From assembly GCA_937952975.1 (NCBI GenBank), contig CALFXX010000026.1:1-13481 (forward strand): a stretch of 13,481 nucleotides of DNA, read 5' to 3'. Position numbers and translations under genes: made by a program. The notes beneath the pieces are model-generated. The model had not been told where the DNA came from. It was given only the letters and a program-made list of their open reading frames with translations, and did not search any database. The stretch comes from an uncultured Alcaligenaceae bacterium (GTDB lineage Bacteria > Pseudomonadota > Gammaproteobacteria > Burkholderiales > Burkholderiaceae_B). Of this stretch, positions 1 to 6,858 are shown piece after piece (within the stretch, counting starts at the first letter, position 1; each line of letters begins with the position of its first letter).

Positions 1-1588
1 CCCCGGACGCCCCGATGCACGGGTTGATCTTGCGGGAGTGGCTCACGCGTTCGACAAGGCGATTGCGGCTAAGAAGACGCCTAGGCCTAGTCTCGTGCAA
101 GAGAAGCCGTCTTCAGTACCGTCTCAGGTGACCGGTGCGTCTGAGTCTGGTAGCGACATTCACGATGGCTCGGTGGTCATTACTGCAATCACCAGTTGCA
201 CCAATACGTCTAATCCCGCGGTCATGATTGGTGCGGGCTTGTTGGCCCGTAATGCCCGTCGCCGTGGCTTGCGACCCAAACCGTGGGTAAAAACGTCGTT
301 ATCACCCGGTTCACGCGTTGTCGCTGATTATTTAAAAGCCTCAGGCTTGCAAACCGAGTTGGACGCTTTGGGTTTTAACGTTGTTGGCTTTGGCTGCATG
401 AGTTGTATGGGTAACTCTGGGCCACTACCCGAGCCGATTTTGACAGAGATTGAGACGCGACAGCTCGCAACAGTGGCTGTGTTGTCGGGCAATCGTAATT
501 TTGATGCGCGCGTGCACAACAGTGTGCAAGTGAATTTTTTAGCGTCACCACCCCTGGTCGTGGCGTATTCGCTCACGGGTTCGATACGAACCGATCTCAC
601 GCAAGAGCCCTTGGGGTATGACGACCAAGGTGTGGCAGTCTATTTGCGTGATATTTGGCCTGCTGCTGAAGAAATTCGTGCCATGATTGAGCGGTATGTC
701 GAGCCGCATCTGTATCAAGAACGCTACCAAACTATTTTTGAAGGTTCGCCGCAATGGCGAGCGCTGACCAGCGCGACCGGAAAAATTTACGACTGGAATC
801 CCGACAGTTTGTTCATTCAACGCCCACCGTATTTTGATGGGATGACGCGTGAGGTACCTGCCCAAGAGGATATCGTCGGTGCGCGCATACTTGGTATGTT
901 TGGAGACATGCTGACGACCGATCATATTTCACCGATCGGAAAATTTTCAGTTCAGACGCCAGCTGGCGAGTATCTGCAATCCTTGGGTGTTGCACCGGCT
1001 GATTTTGTCAATTACGGTGCGCGCCGTTTAAATCATCAAGTCATGATGCGGGGCACGTTTGCAAACGTACGTTTGCGCAATGAATTGACGCCAGAAGTTC
1101 AGGGTAGTTCGACCTTGCATATGCCCGGTCGAGAGCCTATGTCGATTTACGCGGCAGCGCAACGCTACCGCGAAGAGGGCGTGCCCTTAGTGATCGTCGG
1201 CGGCAAAGAGTACGGCGCGGGGTCGTCGCGTGACTGGGCAGCCAAAGGCACGGGCTTATTAGGAGTACGCGCTGTGATTGCTGAGTCGCTCGAGCGCATT
1301 CATCGTTCAAACTTAGTCAGCATGGGGGTATTGCCGCTGCAGTTCCTCAATGGTGACACCCGACAGACGCTTGGGCTCGATGGTTCAGAAACCTTTGATA
1401 TTCGTGGCTTACAGCACGGGTTGAAGGCACGTCAGCAAATAGAGTGTCTGATCCGCTACGCAGATGGTCGCTCGTGCACGATCCAGTTGTTGGTTCGCCT
1501 CGATAGTGACGTTGAGGCCGAGTATTACAGGCATGGCGGCATTTTGCAGTGCGTGTTGAGGGCTCGCTTAGCGCAAGCGTCTGCTTAG
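1..1588 (+). CDS. acnA: Aconitate hydratase (AcnA/IRP1-like), C-terminal part; 5' end outside window
   Basis: Aconitase interconverts citrate and isocitrate through cis-aconitate in the TCA and glyoxylate cycles, using a cytoplasmic 4Fe-4S cluster. The reading frame is open from base 2, so the gene starts outside the window. About 528 residues remain, against roughly 890-900 for a whole AcnA, so some 370 N-terminal residues are missing; the GTG at 38 is internal. All three cluster cysteines are visible: TSCTNTSNP (Cys codon at 197) and GFGCMSCMGNSG (Cys codons at 395 and 404). The swivel domain has TTDHISP, NHQVMMRGTFANVRLRN and KEYGAGSSRDWAAKG with the catalytic Ser-Arg, and ends with EYYRHGGIL. 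GCMSCMG and FGDMLTTDHIS differ from the common GCTTCIG and LGDSVTTDHIS, so this may be a divergent paralogue rather than the main TCA enzyme. A Bug receptor gene follows 106 bp downstream. Confidence 0.93.
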   Translation, partial: PGRPDARVDLAGVAHAFDKAIAAKKTPRPSLVQEKPSSVPSQVTGASESGSDIHDGSVVITAITSCTNTSNPAVMIGAGLLARNARRRGLRPKPWVKTSLSPGSRVVADYLKASGLQTELDALGFNVVGFGCMSCMGNSGPLPEPILTEIETRQLATVAVLSGNRNFDARVHNSVQVNFLASPPLVVAYSLTGSIRTDLTQEPLGYDDQGVAVYLRDIWPAAEEIRAMIERYVEPHLYQERYQTIFEGSPQWRALTSATGKIYDWNPDSLFIQRPPYFDGMTREVPAQEDIVGARILGMFGDMLTTDHISPIGKFSVQTPAGEYLQSLGVAPADFVNYGARRLNHQVMMRGTFANVRLRNELTPEVQGSSTLHMPGREPMSIYAAAQRYREEGVPLVIVGGKEYGAGSSRDWAAKGTGLLGVRAVIAESLERIHRSNLVSMGVLPLQFLNGDTRQTLGLDGSETFDIRGLQHGLKARQQIECLIRYADGRSCTIQLLVRLDSDVEAEYYRHGGILQCVLRARLAQASA

Positions 1589-1592
1589 CGCT
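1570..1592 (+). other. Hairpin spanning the aconitase stop codon
   Basis: AGCGC (1570-1574) pairs with GCGCT (1588-1592), and AAGC (1575-1578) pairs with GCTT (1583-1586). The loop is GTCT and one A (1587) is bulged. The TAG stop (1586-1588) lies inside the 3' arm. No T-run follows, so it is not a classical intrinsic terminator. It could protect the 3' end of the mRNA or be a by-product of the local repeats. Confidence 0.4.
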
Positions 1593-1623
1593 TGAGATCC
1601 AGAGAGCGCTTAAGATCGAGAGG
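1588..1623 (+). repeat. 18-bp imperfect tandem repeat, two copies, after aconitase
   Basis: GCGCTTGAGATCCAGAGA (1588-1605) is followed directly by GCGCTTAAGATCGAGAGG (1606-1623), with 15 of 18 bases identical. Each copy is preceded by A, so AGCGCT recurs every 18 bp. The nonamer GCTTAGCGC also occurs at 1566 and 1583, so repetition starts inside the last aconitase codons. Confidence 0.7.
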
Positions 1624-1625
1624 CT

Positions 1626-1653
1626 CTCGCCGTGCTTAACGGCGAGGCTTTCT
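1626..1653 (+). terminator. Candidate intrinsic terminator after aconitase
   Basis: A perfect 8-bp stem, CTCGCCGT (1626-1633) with ACGGCGAG (1639-1646), closes a 5-base loop and is followed by GCTTTCT. The stem is strong but the T-tract is short and broken, so termination may be partial. It lies 37 bp after the aconitase stop and before the Bug gene, suggesting that the two are separate or only weakly linked transcripts. Confidence 0.5.
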
Positions 1654-1661
1654 AAAGAACA

Positions 1662-1685
1662 ATGAAAATGATGATGCATAGTTGA
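1662..1685 (+). promoter_or_regulatory. Possible 7-codon upstream ORF (MKMMMHS-stop) before the Bug gene
   Basis: ATG at 1662 opens a seven-codon frame ending at TGA 1683-1685, nine bases before and in frame with the Bug start at 1695. It arises from a short duplication of the gene's own start region. An AAAGAA stretch just upstream could be a weak ribosome site. Whether it is translated cannot be judged from sequence. Confidence 0.3.
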
Positions 1686-1710
1686 GTAATAAAAATGATG
1701 ATGCATAGTT
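1665..1710 (+). repeat. 27-bp-period duplication of the Bug gene start region
   Basis: The 19-mer AAAATGATGATGCATAGTT occurs exactly at 1665-1683 and 1692-1710. The period of 27 bp is nine codons, so the second ATG triplet keeps the frame of the first. Copy one runs into TGA at 1683; copy two continues into the signal peptide. It looks like a recent tandem duplication at a start codon. Confidence 0.85.
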
Positions 1711-2702
1711 TTTTAAATAAAAAATCTTTTTTTTCCTTGCATGTTCATGCTCTGCTGTTTTATGCGCTGTGGCTGTTGAGTGCAAACGCCTGGTCGCAGA
1801 GTGATTTTCCCAATCGCTCAATTACTTTCATCGTGCCGCAGTCGGCGGCGGGCTCAACCGATACTGTGGCGCGTCTCACCGCTCAAAAGTTAAGTGATAG
1901 CTTTGGTCGACAAGTCGTTGTCGAAAATCGCGCTGGCGCAAGTGGCATGATCGGAGCTGATTTGGTTGCGAAGGCGGCACCGAACGGTTATACGCTGTTG
2001 GTGGCAGGCACGGGCATCATCGCCATCAATCCATTTTTGTATAAAAACATGACGTATGAGCCGTTTAAAAGCTTCATGCCGATTGCCTTAATTGGCTACT
2101 CTAATGACGTACTGGTTGTGAATCCAGCGGTGGCGGCGAACACTCTAGGCGAGTTGGTGGCATTGGCCAAAGCTCAACCTGGAGAAATAAAATATGCCTC
2201 GGCAGGGGTTGGGACGTCACCGCATTTAACAGCCGAGTTGTTTCGCCAGCGCACAGAAACAGAGCTCATGCACGTGCCGTATAAGGGCAGTACTCCAGCT
2301 GTGGTTGCGACCGTCAGCGGCGAGACCTCGCTGATGTTTACAGGGATCGCGTCGTCGATTGCCCACATCAAAAGCGGTCGCTTAAAGCCAATTTCAGTCA
2401 GTAGCTCAAAGCGCTCGCCGTCTTTGCCCGATGTGCCGACGATTGCTGAGTCGGGTTACCCGGGTTTTGAGGTGAACTATTGGATTGGTTTGTTTGCCCC
2501 GAGGGGTACACCGCCCGAGGTCGTGACCCGTCTCAATACAGAAATCAATCGGTTTTTAGGTCAGCCCGATACGCGTACGCGCTTTCAGGCCTTGGGGCTC
2601 GAGCCGTTTGTGGGGACACCTAGTGAGTTTGCGGACGTGATTCAACAAGATGCCGCCTTATGGAAAAAAACCATCGAAACCTCGGGGATCAGGGCTGAGT
2701 AA
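1695..2702 (+). CDS. Bug-family periplasmic substrate-binding protein (TctC-like)
   Basis: This is a periplasmic receptor of the Bug/TctC family, which binds small carboxylates for tripartite tricarboxylate transporters or for sensing. The 335 residues match the family's usual length of about 320-330. The N-terminus has Lys residues then a hydrophobic core (about 10-31), with likely cleavage near ANAWSQS. The mature part starts with the family hallmark FPNRSITFIVPQSAAGSTDT, followed by GRQVVVENRAGASG, VAKAAPNGYTLL, PFLYKNMTYEP, MHVPYKGSTPA and SLPDVPTIAESGYPGFEV. Three consecutive ATG codons (1695, 1698, 1701) could serve as start; only a weak GAG at 1684-1686 precedes them. No TctA or TctB membrane genes are present here, so it is an orphan receptor, as many Bug proteins are. 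The ligand cannot be read from sequence; the adjacent aconitase makes a di- or tricarboxylate plausible. Confidence 0.93.
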   Translation: MMMHSFLNKKSFFSLHVHALLFYALWLLSANAWSQSDFPNRSITFIVPQSAAGSTDTVARLTAQKLSDSFGRQVVVENRAGASGMIGADLVAKAAPNGYTLLVAGTGIIAINPFLYKNMTYEPFKSFMPIALIGYSNDVLVVNPAVAANTLGELVALAKAQPGEIKYASAGVGTSPHLTAELFRQRTETELMHVPYKGSTPAVVATVSGETSLMFTGIASSIAHIKSGRLKPISVSSSKRSPSLPDVPTIAESGYPGFEVNYWIGLFAPRGTPPEVVTRLNTEINRFLGQPDTRTRFQALGLEPFVGTPSEFADVIQQDAALWKKTIETSGIRAE

Positions 2703-2829
2703 GCGCACTTCGCCGTGAATTTTTTGTAACCAACTGACATTTGTTTTTTTGAACGTGCCGCAGCCTCTGACGAAGTGAGGCGCGTGTTCTGGGTCTAAAC
2801 TAAAGACGTTTAATTCGAGGCTGGAATGT

Positions 2830-3894
2830 ATGCGTAGGCAAACGAATTGGTTTGTGTGTCTGGTGGCGTCGTGCCTCGGTGTCACGAGTGCCTGGGCGCA
2901 GGCGCCTGTGCAAACCACGAATATGGCACCGTTGCCTCAAACAGCAGCGCAACCGGCCAACCTGCCGAGCGGGCAGGCGAACATTATTTCGCTCCCTGAG
3001 TTACAAGCCTTGGTAGCACCTGTGGCGTTGTACCCAGATGCGCTGCTTGCACAGATGTTGATGGCAGCGACCTACCCACTTGAGGTGGCGTCTGCCACGA
3101 TTTGGTTGCAGAACAATCACTTGACGGGCAGCGCTTTTGAGGCGGCTTTGGCACAACAGCGCTGGGACAACAGCGTGAAATCCTTGGTGCATTTCCCCGA
3201 CGCGTTAAAACTGCTGGGTAATCAACTTGAATGGACGCACCGTTTGGGCGACGCCTATCTAGTGCAGCCCGCCGAGTTGATGCAGGCTGTGCAAGCGTTG
3301 CGCTCAAACGCGCGACAGGCGGGTCATTTGCAGTCGGGCACGCAGATGGTGGTCTCAACGGATCCGCTCTCGAACATCATCATCATGCCGGCTAATCCTG
3401 AAGTGATTTATGTGCCAACGTACAACCCGATGGTGGTGTATGGTGCCTGGCCTTATCCAGCCTATTTGCCCTATGCGGTTTATAACCCGGGCTGGGGGGC
3501 GATGGCTTTTGGTGTCGGTATTGGCGTGGGCGTAGCCCTGTGGGCGACTCCGTATTGGGGTTATGGCTCCATTTATATCAACAATGGTTATTACAACCGC
3601 TTCAACACCTTGTATAACGCACCCGGCTATCGTTACCCTGCACGCGTGGGTGGGGCAAGCTATTGGGCCTATAACGGCGCCCATCGGTACAACGTCCCGT
3701 ATCGTTATCCAAATCATGGTGTGACACCCGCCGCGCAACAACAGCTGAATCAAGCGCGACAAAATGCCCAGCAGCATATACAAAGTCACGGCGGTGGTGT
3801 GGGGTCGGTTCAAGCGGCAACCACGCACAACGGCGTGCGTCCCGCAACCACGTCAAACTCGTCTGGTGGGCGCAGCGGTTCGCGTCGTCACTGA
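2830..3894 (+). CDS. Secreted DUF3300-family protein of unknown function
   Basis: I recognise the DUF3300 family; its function is not established. The 354-residue product starts with a signal peptide (about residues 1-24, hydrophobic core WFVCLVASCLGVTSAWA, likely cleaved after AWA). The conserved domain is visible as LQALVAPVALYPDALLAQML, ATYPLEVASATIWLQNN, WDNSVKSLVHFPDALKLL, then PEVIYVPTYNPMVVYG. A Gly-rich hydrophobic stretch (WGAMAFGVGIGVGVALWA) could be a membrane segment or a beta-rich piece. The C-terminal third is rich in Tyr, Asn, Gly and Pro, then Gln-rich (QQQLNQARQNAQQ), ending in a basic Ser/Gly/Arg tail. The start is the ATG at 2830, with GAGG at 2817-2820 as ribosome site; an ATG at 2826 stops after three codons. 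The 127-bp spacer upstream shows no convincing terminator or promoter. A dehydrogenase gene follows 33 bp downstream and may be co-transcribed. Confidence 0.88.
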   Translation: MRRQTNWFVCLVASCLGVTSAWAQAPVQTTNMAPLPQTAAQPANLPSGQANIISLPELQALVAPVALYPDALLAQMLMAATYPLEVASATIWLQNNHLTGSAFEAALAQQRWDNSVKSLVHFPDALKLLGNQLEWTHRLGDAYLVQPAELMQAVQALRSNARQAGHLQSGTQMVVSTDPLSNIIIMPANPEVIYVPTYNPMVVYGAWPYPAYLPYAVYNPGWGAMAFGVGIGVGVALWATPYWGYGSIYINNGYYNRFNTLYNAPGYRYPARVGGASYWAYNGAHRYNVPYRYPNHGVTPAAQQQLNQARQNAQQHIQSHGGGVGSVQAATTHNGVRPATTSNSSGGRSGSRRH

Positions 3895-3916
3895 CGCTTG
3901 CGCACGCTCGGCTCTC

Positions 3917-3920
3917 AAGG
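3917..3920 (+). promoter_or_regulatory. Ribosome binding site that decides the dehydrogenase start
   Basis: AAGG lies seven bases before the GTG at 3928. The first possible start in the frame, TTG at 3898, sits three bases after the DUF3300 stop, lacks such a site, and would add ten residues without family match. Confidence 0.55.
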
Positions 3921-3927
3921 TGCAACG

Positions 3928-4830
3928 GTGATACAACACACGCCTCGTATATTGTTTATCGGTGTTGGTGCCATGGGTAACCCAATGGCAGCGTGCCTGT
4001 TACGTGCCGGCTATCCAGTGACTGTGTACGACACACAGGTCGCACGCATGCAGAATTTTGTTGTTGAACATGGCGGCGAGCAAACGACTACGCCCGCAGC
4101 GGTGGCGGCTCACGCTGACATTGTGATGATGATTTTGCCGAATAGCAGGGTGGTTGAGTCGCTGCTGTTTGATGCAGAGGGGATCGCGGGTCAACTCAAA
4201 CCCGGCGCTGTTGTGATCGATATGACTTCAGGTGTGCCGTCGGTCACGCAGGCGTTATCCAAACGGTTATCTGAACAGGGCGTGACGCTGTTTGATGCGC
4301 CCGTGTCAGGTGCGGTTGCGCGTGCGGTGTCTGGCGAACTCACGATTATGGTCGGAGGGGACGATGCCGCTGTGCTGCCTGTCATGCCGGTTTTGCAGGC
4401 GATGGGCACAGTGACGCGTACAGGTCCGGTTGGTAGTGGCGATGCGATGAAGGCCCTGAATAATCTCGTGTCTTGTGGGGGCTATCTCATCGGGATTGAA
4501 GCACTCTTGATTGGCTCGAAATTTGGCTTGGATGCTGACATGATGGTAGACGTACTTAACGCGTCAACGGGGATGAATAACAGTACCCAAAAGAAATTTA
4601 AGCAATATGTGTTGTCGCGCAAATTCAATACCGGGTTTCCGATACACATGATGCTAAAAGATTTGGATAATGCGGTGGGGATCGCACACGAACACGCAAT
4701 GCCAGCACCCTTTTCCCAATTGTGCCGAGACCTTTGGGCTGCGGCCTCGACTTCGTTAGGGCCGCAGGTTGACCACACTGCGCTCGCTCTGTTTAGCGAG
4801 CAACTTGGTGGCGGTGAAGTGCACGGTTAG
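3928..4830 (+). CDS. NAD(P)-dependent beta-hydroxyacid dehydrogenase (3-hydroxyisobutyrate dehydrogenase family)
   Basis: This is a cytoplasmic oxidoreductase of the family holding 3-hydroxyisobutyrate dehydrogenase, tartronate semialdehyde reductase and related enzymes, which oxidise beta-hydroxyacids with NAD(P). From GTG 3928 the protein has 300 residues, the normal family length. The Rossmann dinucleotide motif is FIGVGAMGNPMAACLLRAGY (residues 10-29). The substrate loop is DAPVSGAVARAVSGELTIMVGG, where the usual SGG is SGA. The catalytic lysine lies in DAMKALNN (Lys175). The helical C-terminal domain follows (IEALLIGSKFGLD, MMLKDLDNA). The Asp after the second beta strand (VYD) leans toward NAD over NADP, though that is an inference. 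Substrate is not predictable. It lies between the DUF3300 gene and an ABC binding-protein gene 70 bp downstream, all on the + strand. Confidence 0.88.
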   Translation: MIQHTPRILFIGVGAMGNPMAACLLRAGYPVTVYDTQVARMQNFVVEHGGEQTTTPAAVAAHADIVMMILPNSRVVESLLFDAEGIAGQLKPGAVVIDMTSGVPSVTQALSKRLSEQGVTLFDAPVSGAVARAVSGELTIMVGGDDAAVLPVMPVLQAMGTVTRTGPVGSGDAMKALNNLVSCGGYLIGIEALLIGSKFGLDADMMVDVLNASTGMNNSTQKKFKQYVLSRKFNTGFPIHMMLKDLDNAVGIAHEHAMPAPFSQLCRDLWAAASTSLGPQVDHTALALFSEQLGGGEVHG

Positions 4831-4900
4831 AATGAAGTCTCAGTCGATGCAAAAAATCTCTACGTTCTAAAAATCAAACATTACTCCGAGACAGATAAAA

Positions 4901-5917
4901 ATGAAAAGTAGATATCTTCAGTCGCTCGCAACCTTGCTAGCAACACTTGTATTGGCTGCATCCGCAAGTACGACGCGCGCCGAAGTGAGTGAATTGCGTG
5001 TGCCTCTTGGCGCGGGTGGCTTCGGTTTTTTACCGTTGCACATGATGAAGTCGCACAATTTGATTGAAAAGCATGCCGAGCAGGCTGGCGTCAAAGTGAA
5101 AGTGAACTGGTCGAACATTGGCGGGCCCGCTGGCATGATTGATGCCTTGCTTTCGGGTTCGGCTGATTTTATTTCAGCTGGGCCACCGTCTTTTTTGATC
5201 TTGTGGGATAAGACGAAAGGAGGTGCCAATGTAAAAGGTGTTGCCTCGATGAGTTCAATGCCGATGCGTCTCAATACCCGCGCCGAGCATTTGCAAACGA
5301 TCGACAACCTCAAGGCAGGCGACAAGATCGCGGTCACCTCGGTTAAATCGTCGATCCCATCGATCGTGATGCAGATGTACGCAGTTAAAAAATACGGCAA
5401 AGCAGAAGCCTTCAGATTTGATCCTTACACCGTGACGATGAACCATTCTGATGCGGCGGCGGCGCTCTTGTCTGGCAAAACAATTTCGGGTCACTTTGCT
5501 TCGGCGCCGCTTGATCAGCGCGAGCTCAAAGAGCCGGGCGTTCGTACGATTATGAACTCAGACGATGTGATGGGGGGGTCGACCACGTTCACAATGATCT
5601 CAACGACGCAAAAATTTCAGGATCAAAATCCTAAGGTGTATGCGGCGTTTGTGAAGGCGTTGAAAGAGGCGCAAGCATTAATCATGCAAGACAAAGAAGC
5701 TGCAGTAAAAGTTTTGCTCGAATCAATGGGTGGCGGGGCAGGGTCGGCTGCTGACATGCTGGCGATCTTGAATGATCCCACCACCAAATATACGCTTCAA
5801 CCTGAAAACGTCATGAAATATGCTTTATTCATGCACGAGATCGGCTCGCTTAAAAATCGCCCTTCGGCGATCGGTGATTTGTTTTTAAGCGGTACCGATG
5901 TCAGTGGGGGCAATTAA
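4901..5917 (+). CDS. ABC transporter periplasmic binding protein, NitT/TauT (SsuA/TauA-like) type
   Basis: This is the soluble receptor of an ABC importer of the nitrate/sulfonate/taurine class. The 338 residues include a signal peptide, MKSRYLQSLATLLATLVLAA onward, with likely cleavage after TTRA (residue 27). The mature part has the class pattern: LRVPLGAGGFGFLPLHMMKSHNLIEKHAE, the glycine-rich GGPAGMIDALLSGSADFISAGP in the ligand cleft, a middle VTSVKSSIPSIVMQMYA, and PKVYAAFVKALKEAQ near the C-terminus. The ATG at 4901 is preceded by a modest GAG at 4888-4890. The gene probably follows the dehydrogenase in one transcript, but the 70-bp gap leaves room for a promoter I could not identify. 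The matching permease and ATPase are on the opposite strand and converge on it. The ligand (sulfonate, aromatic acid, pyrimidine precursor or other) cannot be told. Confidence 0.9.
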   Translation: MKSRYLQSLATLLATLVLAASASTTRAEVSELRVPLGAGGFGFLPLHMMKSHNLIEKHAEQAGVKVKVNWSNIGGPAGMIDALLSGSADFISAGPPSFLILWDKTKGGANVKGVASMSSMPMRLNTRAEHLQTIDNLKAGDKIAVTSVKSSIPSIVMQMYAVKKYGKAEAFRFDPYTVTMNHSDAAAALLSGKTISGHFASAPLDQRELKEPGVRTIMNSDDVMGGSTTFTMISTTQKFQDQNPKVYAAFVKALKEAQALIMQDKEAAVKVLLESMGGGAGSAADMLAILNDPTTKYTLQPENVMKYALFMHEIGSLKNRPSAIGDLFLSGTDVSGGN

Positions 5918-5930
5918 GGTTCTAAGGGTT

Positions 5931-5978
5931 GATGATTTAGGCGATGACTTAGGTGATGACCCAGGCGACCACGCAAGC
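5931..5978 (+). repeat. 12-bp degenerate tandem repeat at a convergent gene junction
   Basis: GATGATTTAGGC (5931-5942), GATGACTTAGGT (5943-5954) and GATGACCCAGGC (5955-5966) follow one another, then a decayed fourth copy GACCACGCAAGC (5967-5978). The array fills most of the 74-bp gap between the binding-protein and permease stops. AGCGCT occurs at 5976-5981. GGCGA (5964-5968) and TCGCC (5981-5985) could pair weakly. No T-run follows, so it is not a clear terminator. Confidence 0.75.
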
Positions 5979-5991
5979 GCTCGCCGTTATA

Positions 5992-6858
5992 TTAAGTTTG
6001 CATGCCCCATTTTCGAATGGTGGCGCGTTCGATGACTTTGAAAATAAAGTTTTCGACAATCAGCCCAATAAAAATCACCATGAACAACCCAGCGAATACG
6101 CTGGGTATTTCAAGTAAATTTTTATTTTGATAAATAAACCAACCTAAGCCGCCTGAACCTGAACTGACACCAAAGACTAGTTCGGCGGCGATCAAGGTAC
6201 GCCAGGCAAAGGCCCAGCCTATTTTGAGCCCTGACAGGATGCTCGGAAACGCAGCCGGGATCAAAATGCTTCGTACGTAGGCAAAGCCCGTGAGGCCATA
6301 ATTTCGGCCAACCATTCGCATGGTAAGCGAGACAGACATAAAGCCAGAGTGGGTATTCAGCGCAACAGCCCATAACACTGAATGAATCAATACAAAGATC
6401 AGGCTGCCTTCACCCAAGCCAAACCAGATCAGCGCCAAAGGAAGCAGGGCAATTGCCGGCAAGGGATTGAACATGGCCGTGAGTGTTTCGAGAATGTCAG
6501 TGCCGATGCGGGTAGTAATGGCCAATACTGTGAGCAAGGCGGCCAGAGCAATTCCGCTCGCATAGCCAATCAGCAATACGCTCAGCGACGTCCAGGCCTT
6601 GGCCAACAAGCCGCCTGACATGATGCCGTTGAACAGCGCCTGCATTGTGGCGGTAAACGTTGGAAACAGCAGTTCGTTATTTAAATGCTGGGCATAGGCC
6701 TGCCAAATTGCGGCCAAGGCGGCTAACAATACAACGCGACGCAAAGCCGTGTTATTGCCCAGACGCTCAAGCGGGGAGAGTGGTTTTTCAACGACTCCGA
6801 CTGCACTGTAAGGCTCGGGAGTGCGATAGATTTCAGGACGATCAGCGTTATTCGCCAT
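5992..6858 (-). CDS. ABC transporter permease, SsuC/TauC (NitT/TauT) type
   Basis: This is the inner-membrane channel subunit, working as a dimer with the ATPase encoded just upstream. The 288 residues contain a hydrophilic N-terminal tail of about 35 residues and then around six membrane segments, including VVLLAALAAIWQAYA, LSVLLIGYASGIALAALLTV, ALLPLALIWFGLG and FAGLFMVIFIGLIVENFIF. The cytoplasmic EAA-type loop that contacts the ATPase is recognisable around NYGLTGFAYVRSILIPAAFP. The start is the ATG at 6856-6858, preceded by GAGGT that lies inside the last ATPase codons. The start overlaps the ATPase 3' end by 11 bases, so translational coupling is likely. The family is certain from the EAA loop and the neighbours; the transported compound is unknown. 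Confidence 0.92.
   Translation of the reverse strand: MANNADRPEIYRTPEPYSAVGVVEKPLSPLERLGNNTALRRVVLLAALAAIWQAYAQHLNNELLFPTFTATMQALFNGIMSGGLLAKAWTSLSVLLIGYASGIALAALLTVLAITTRIGTDILETLTAMFNPLPAIALLPLALIWFGLGEGSLIFVLIHSVLWAVALNTHSGFMSVSLTMRMVGRNYGLTGFAYVRSILIPAAFPSILSGLKIGWAFAWRTLIAAELVFGVSSGSGGLGWFIYQNKNLLEIPSVFAGLFMVIFIGLIVENFIFKVIERATIRKWGMQT

Noticed and set aside
545..925. 126-residue antisense open frame inside the aconitase gene
   Set aside because: The + strand encodes conserved aconitase motifs throughout; the antisense product resembles nothing known.
2761..2780. Stem GCCTC/GAGGC between the Bug and DUF3300 genes as terminator
   Set aside because: Only 5 bp with a 9-base loop and no following T-run; the T-rich stretches lie upstream of it.
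3898..3927. TTG at 3898 as start of the dehydrogenase
   Set aside because: The ten added residues lie outside the family fold, and the GTG at 3928 has a ribosome site at good distance.
4918..5400. 160-residue antisense open frame inside the ABC binding-protein gene
   Set aside because: It mirrors the coding frame of a well-supported binding protein, with no start signal or recognisable motif.
5913..6027. Open frame through the 12-bp repeats reading DDLG-DDLG-DDPG
   Set aside because: It has no start codon or ribosome site of its own and runs antisense into the permease. A frameshifted extension of the binding protein near its GGGGG run is possible, but nothing in the family calls for a longer C-terminus.
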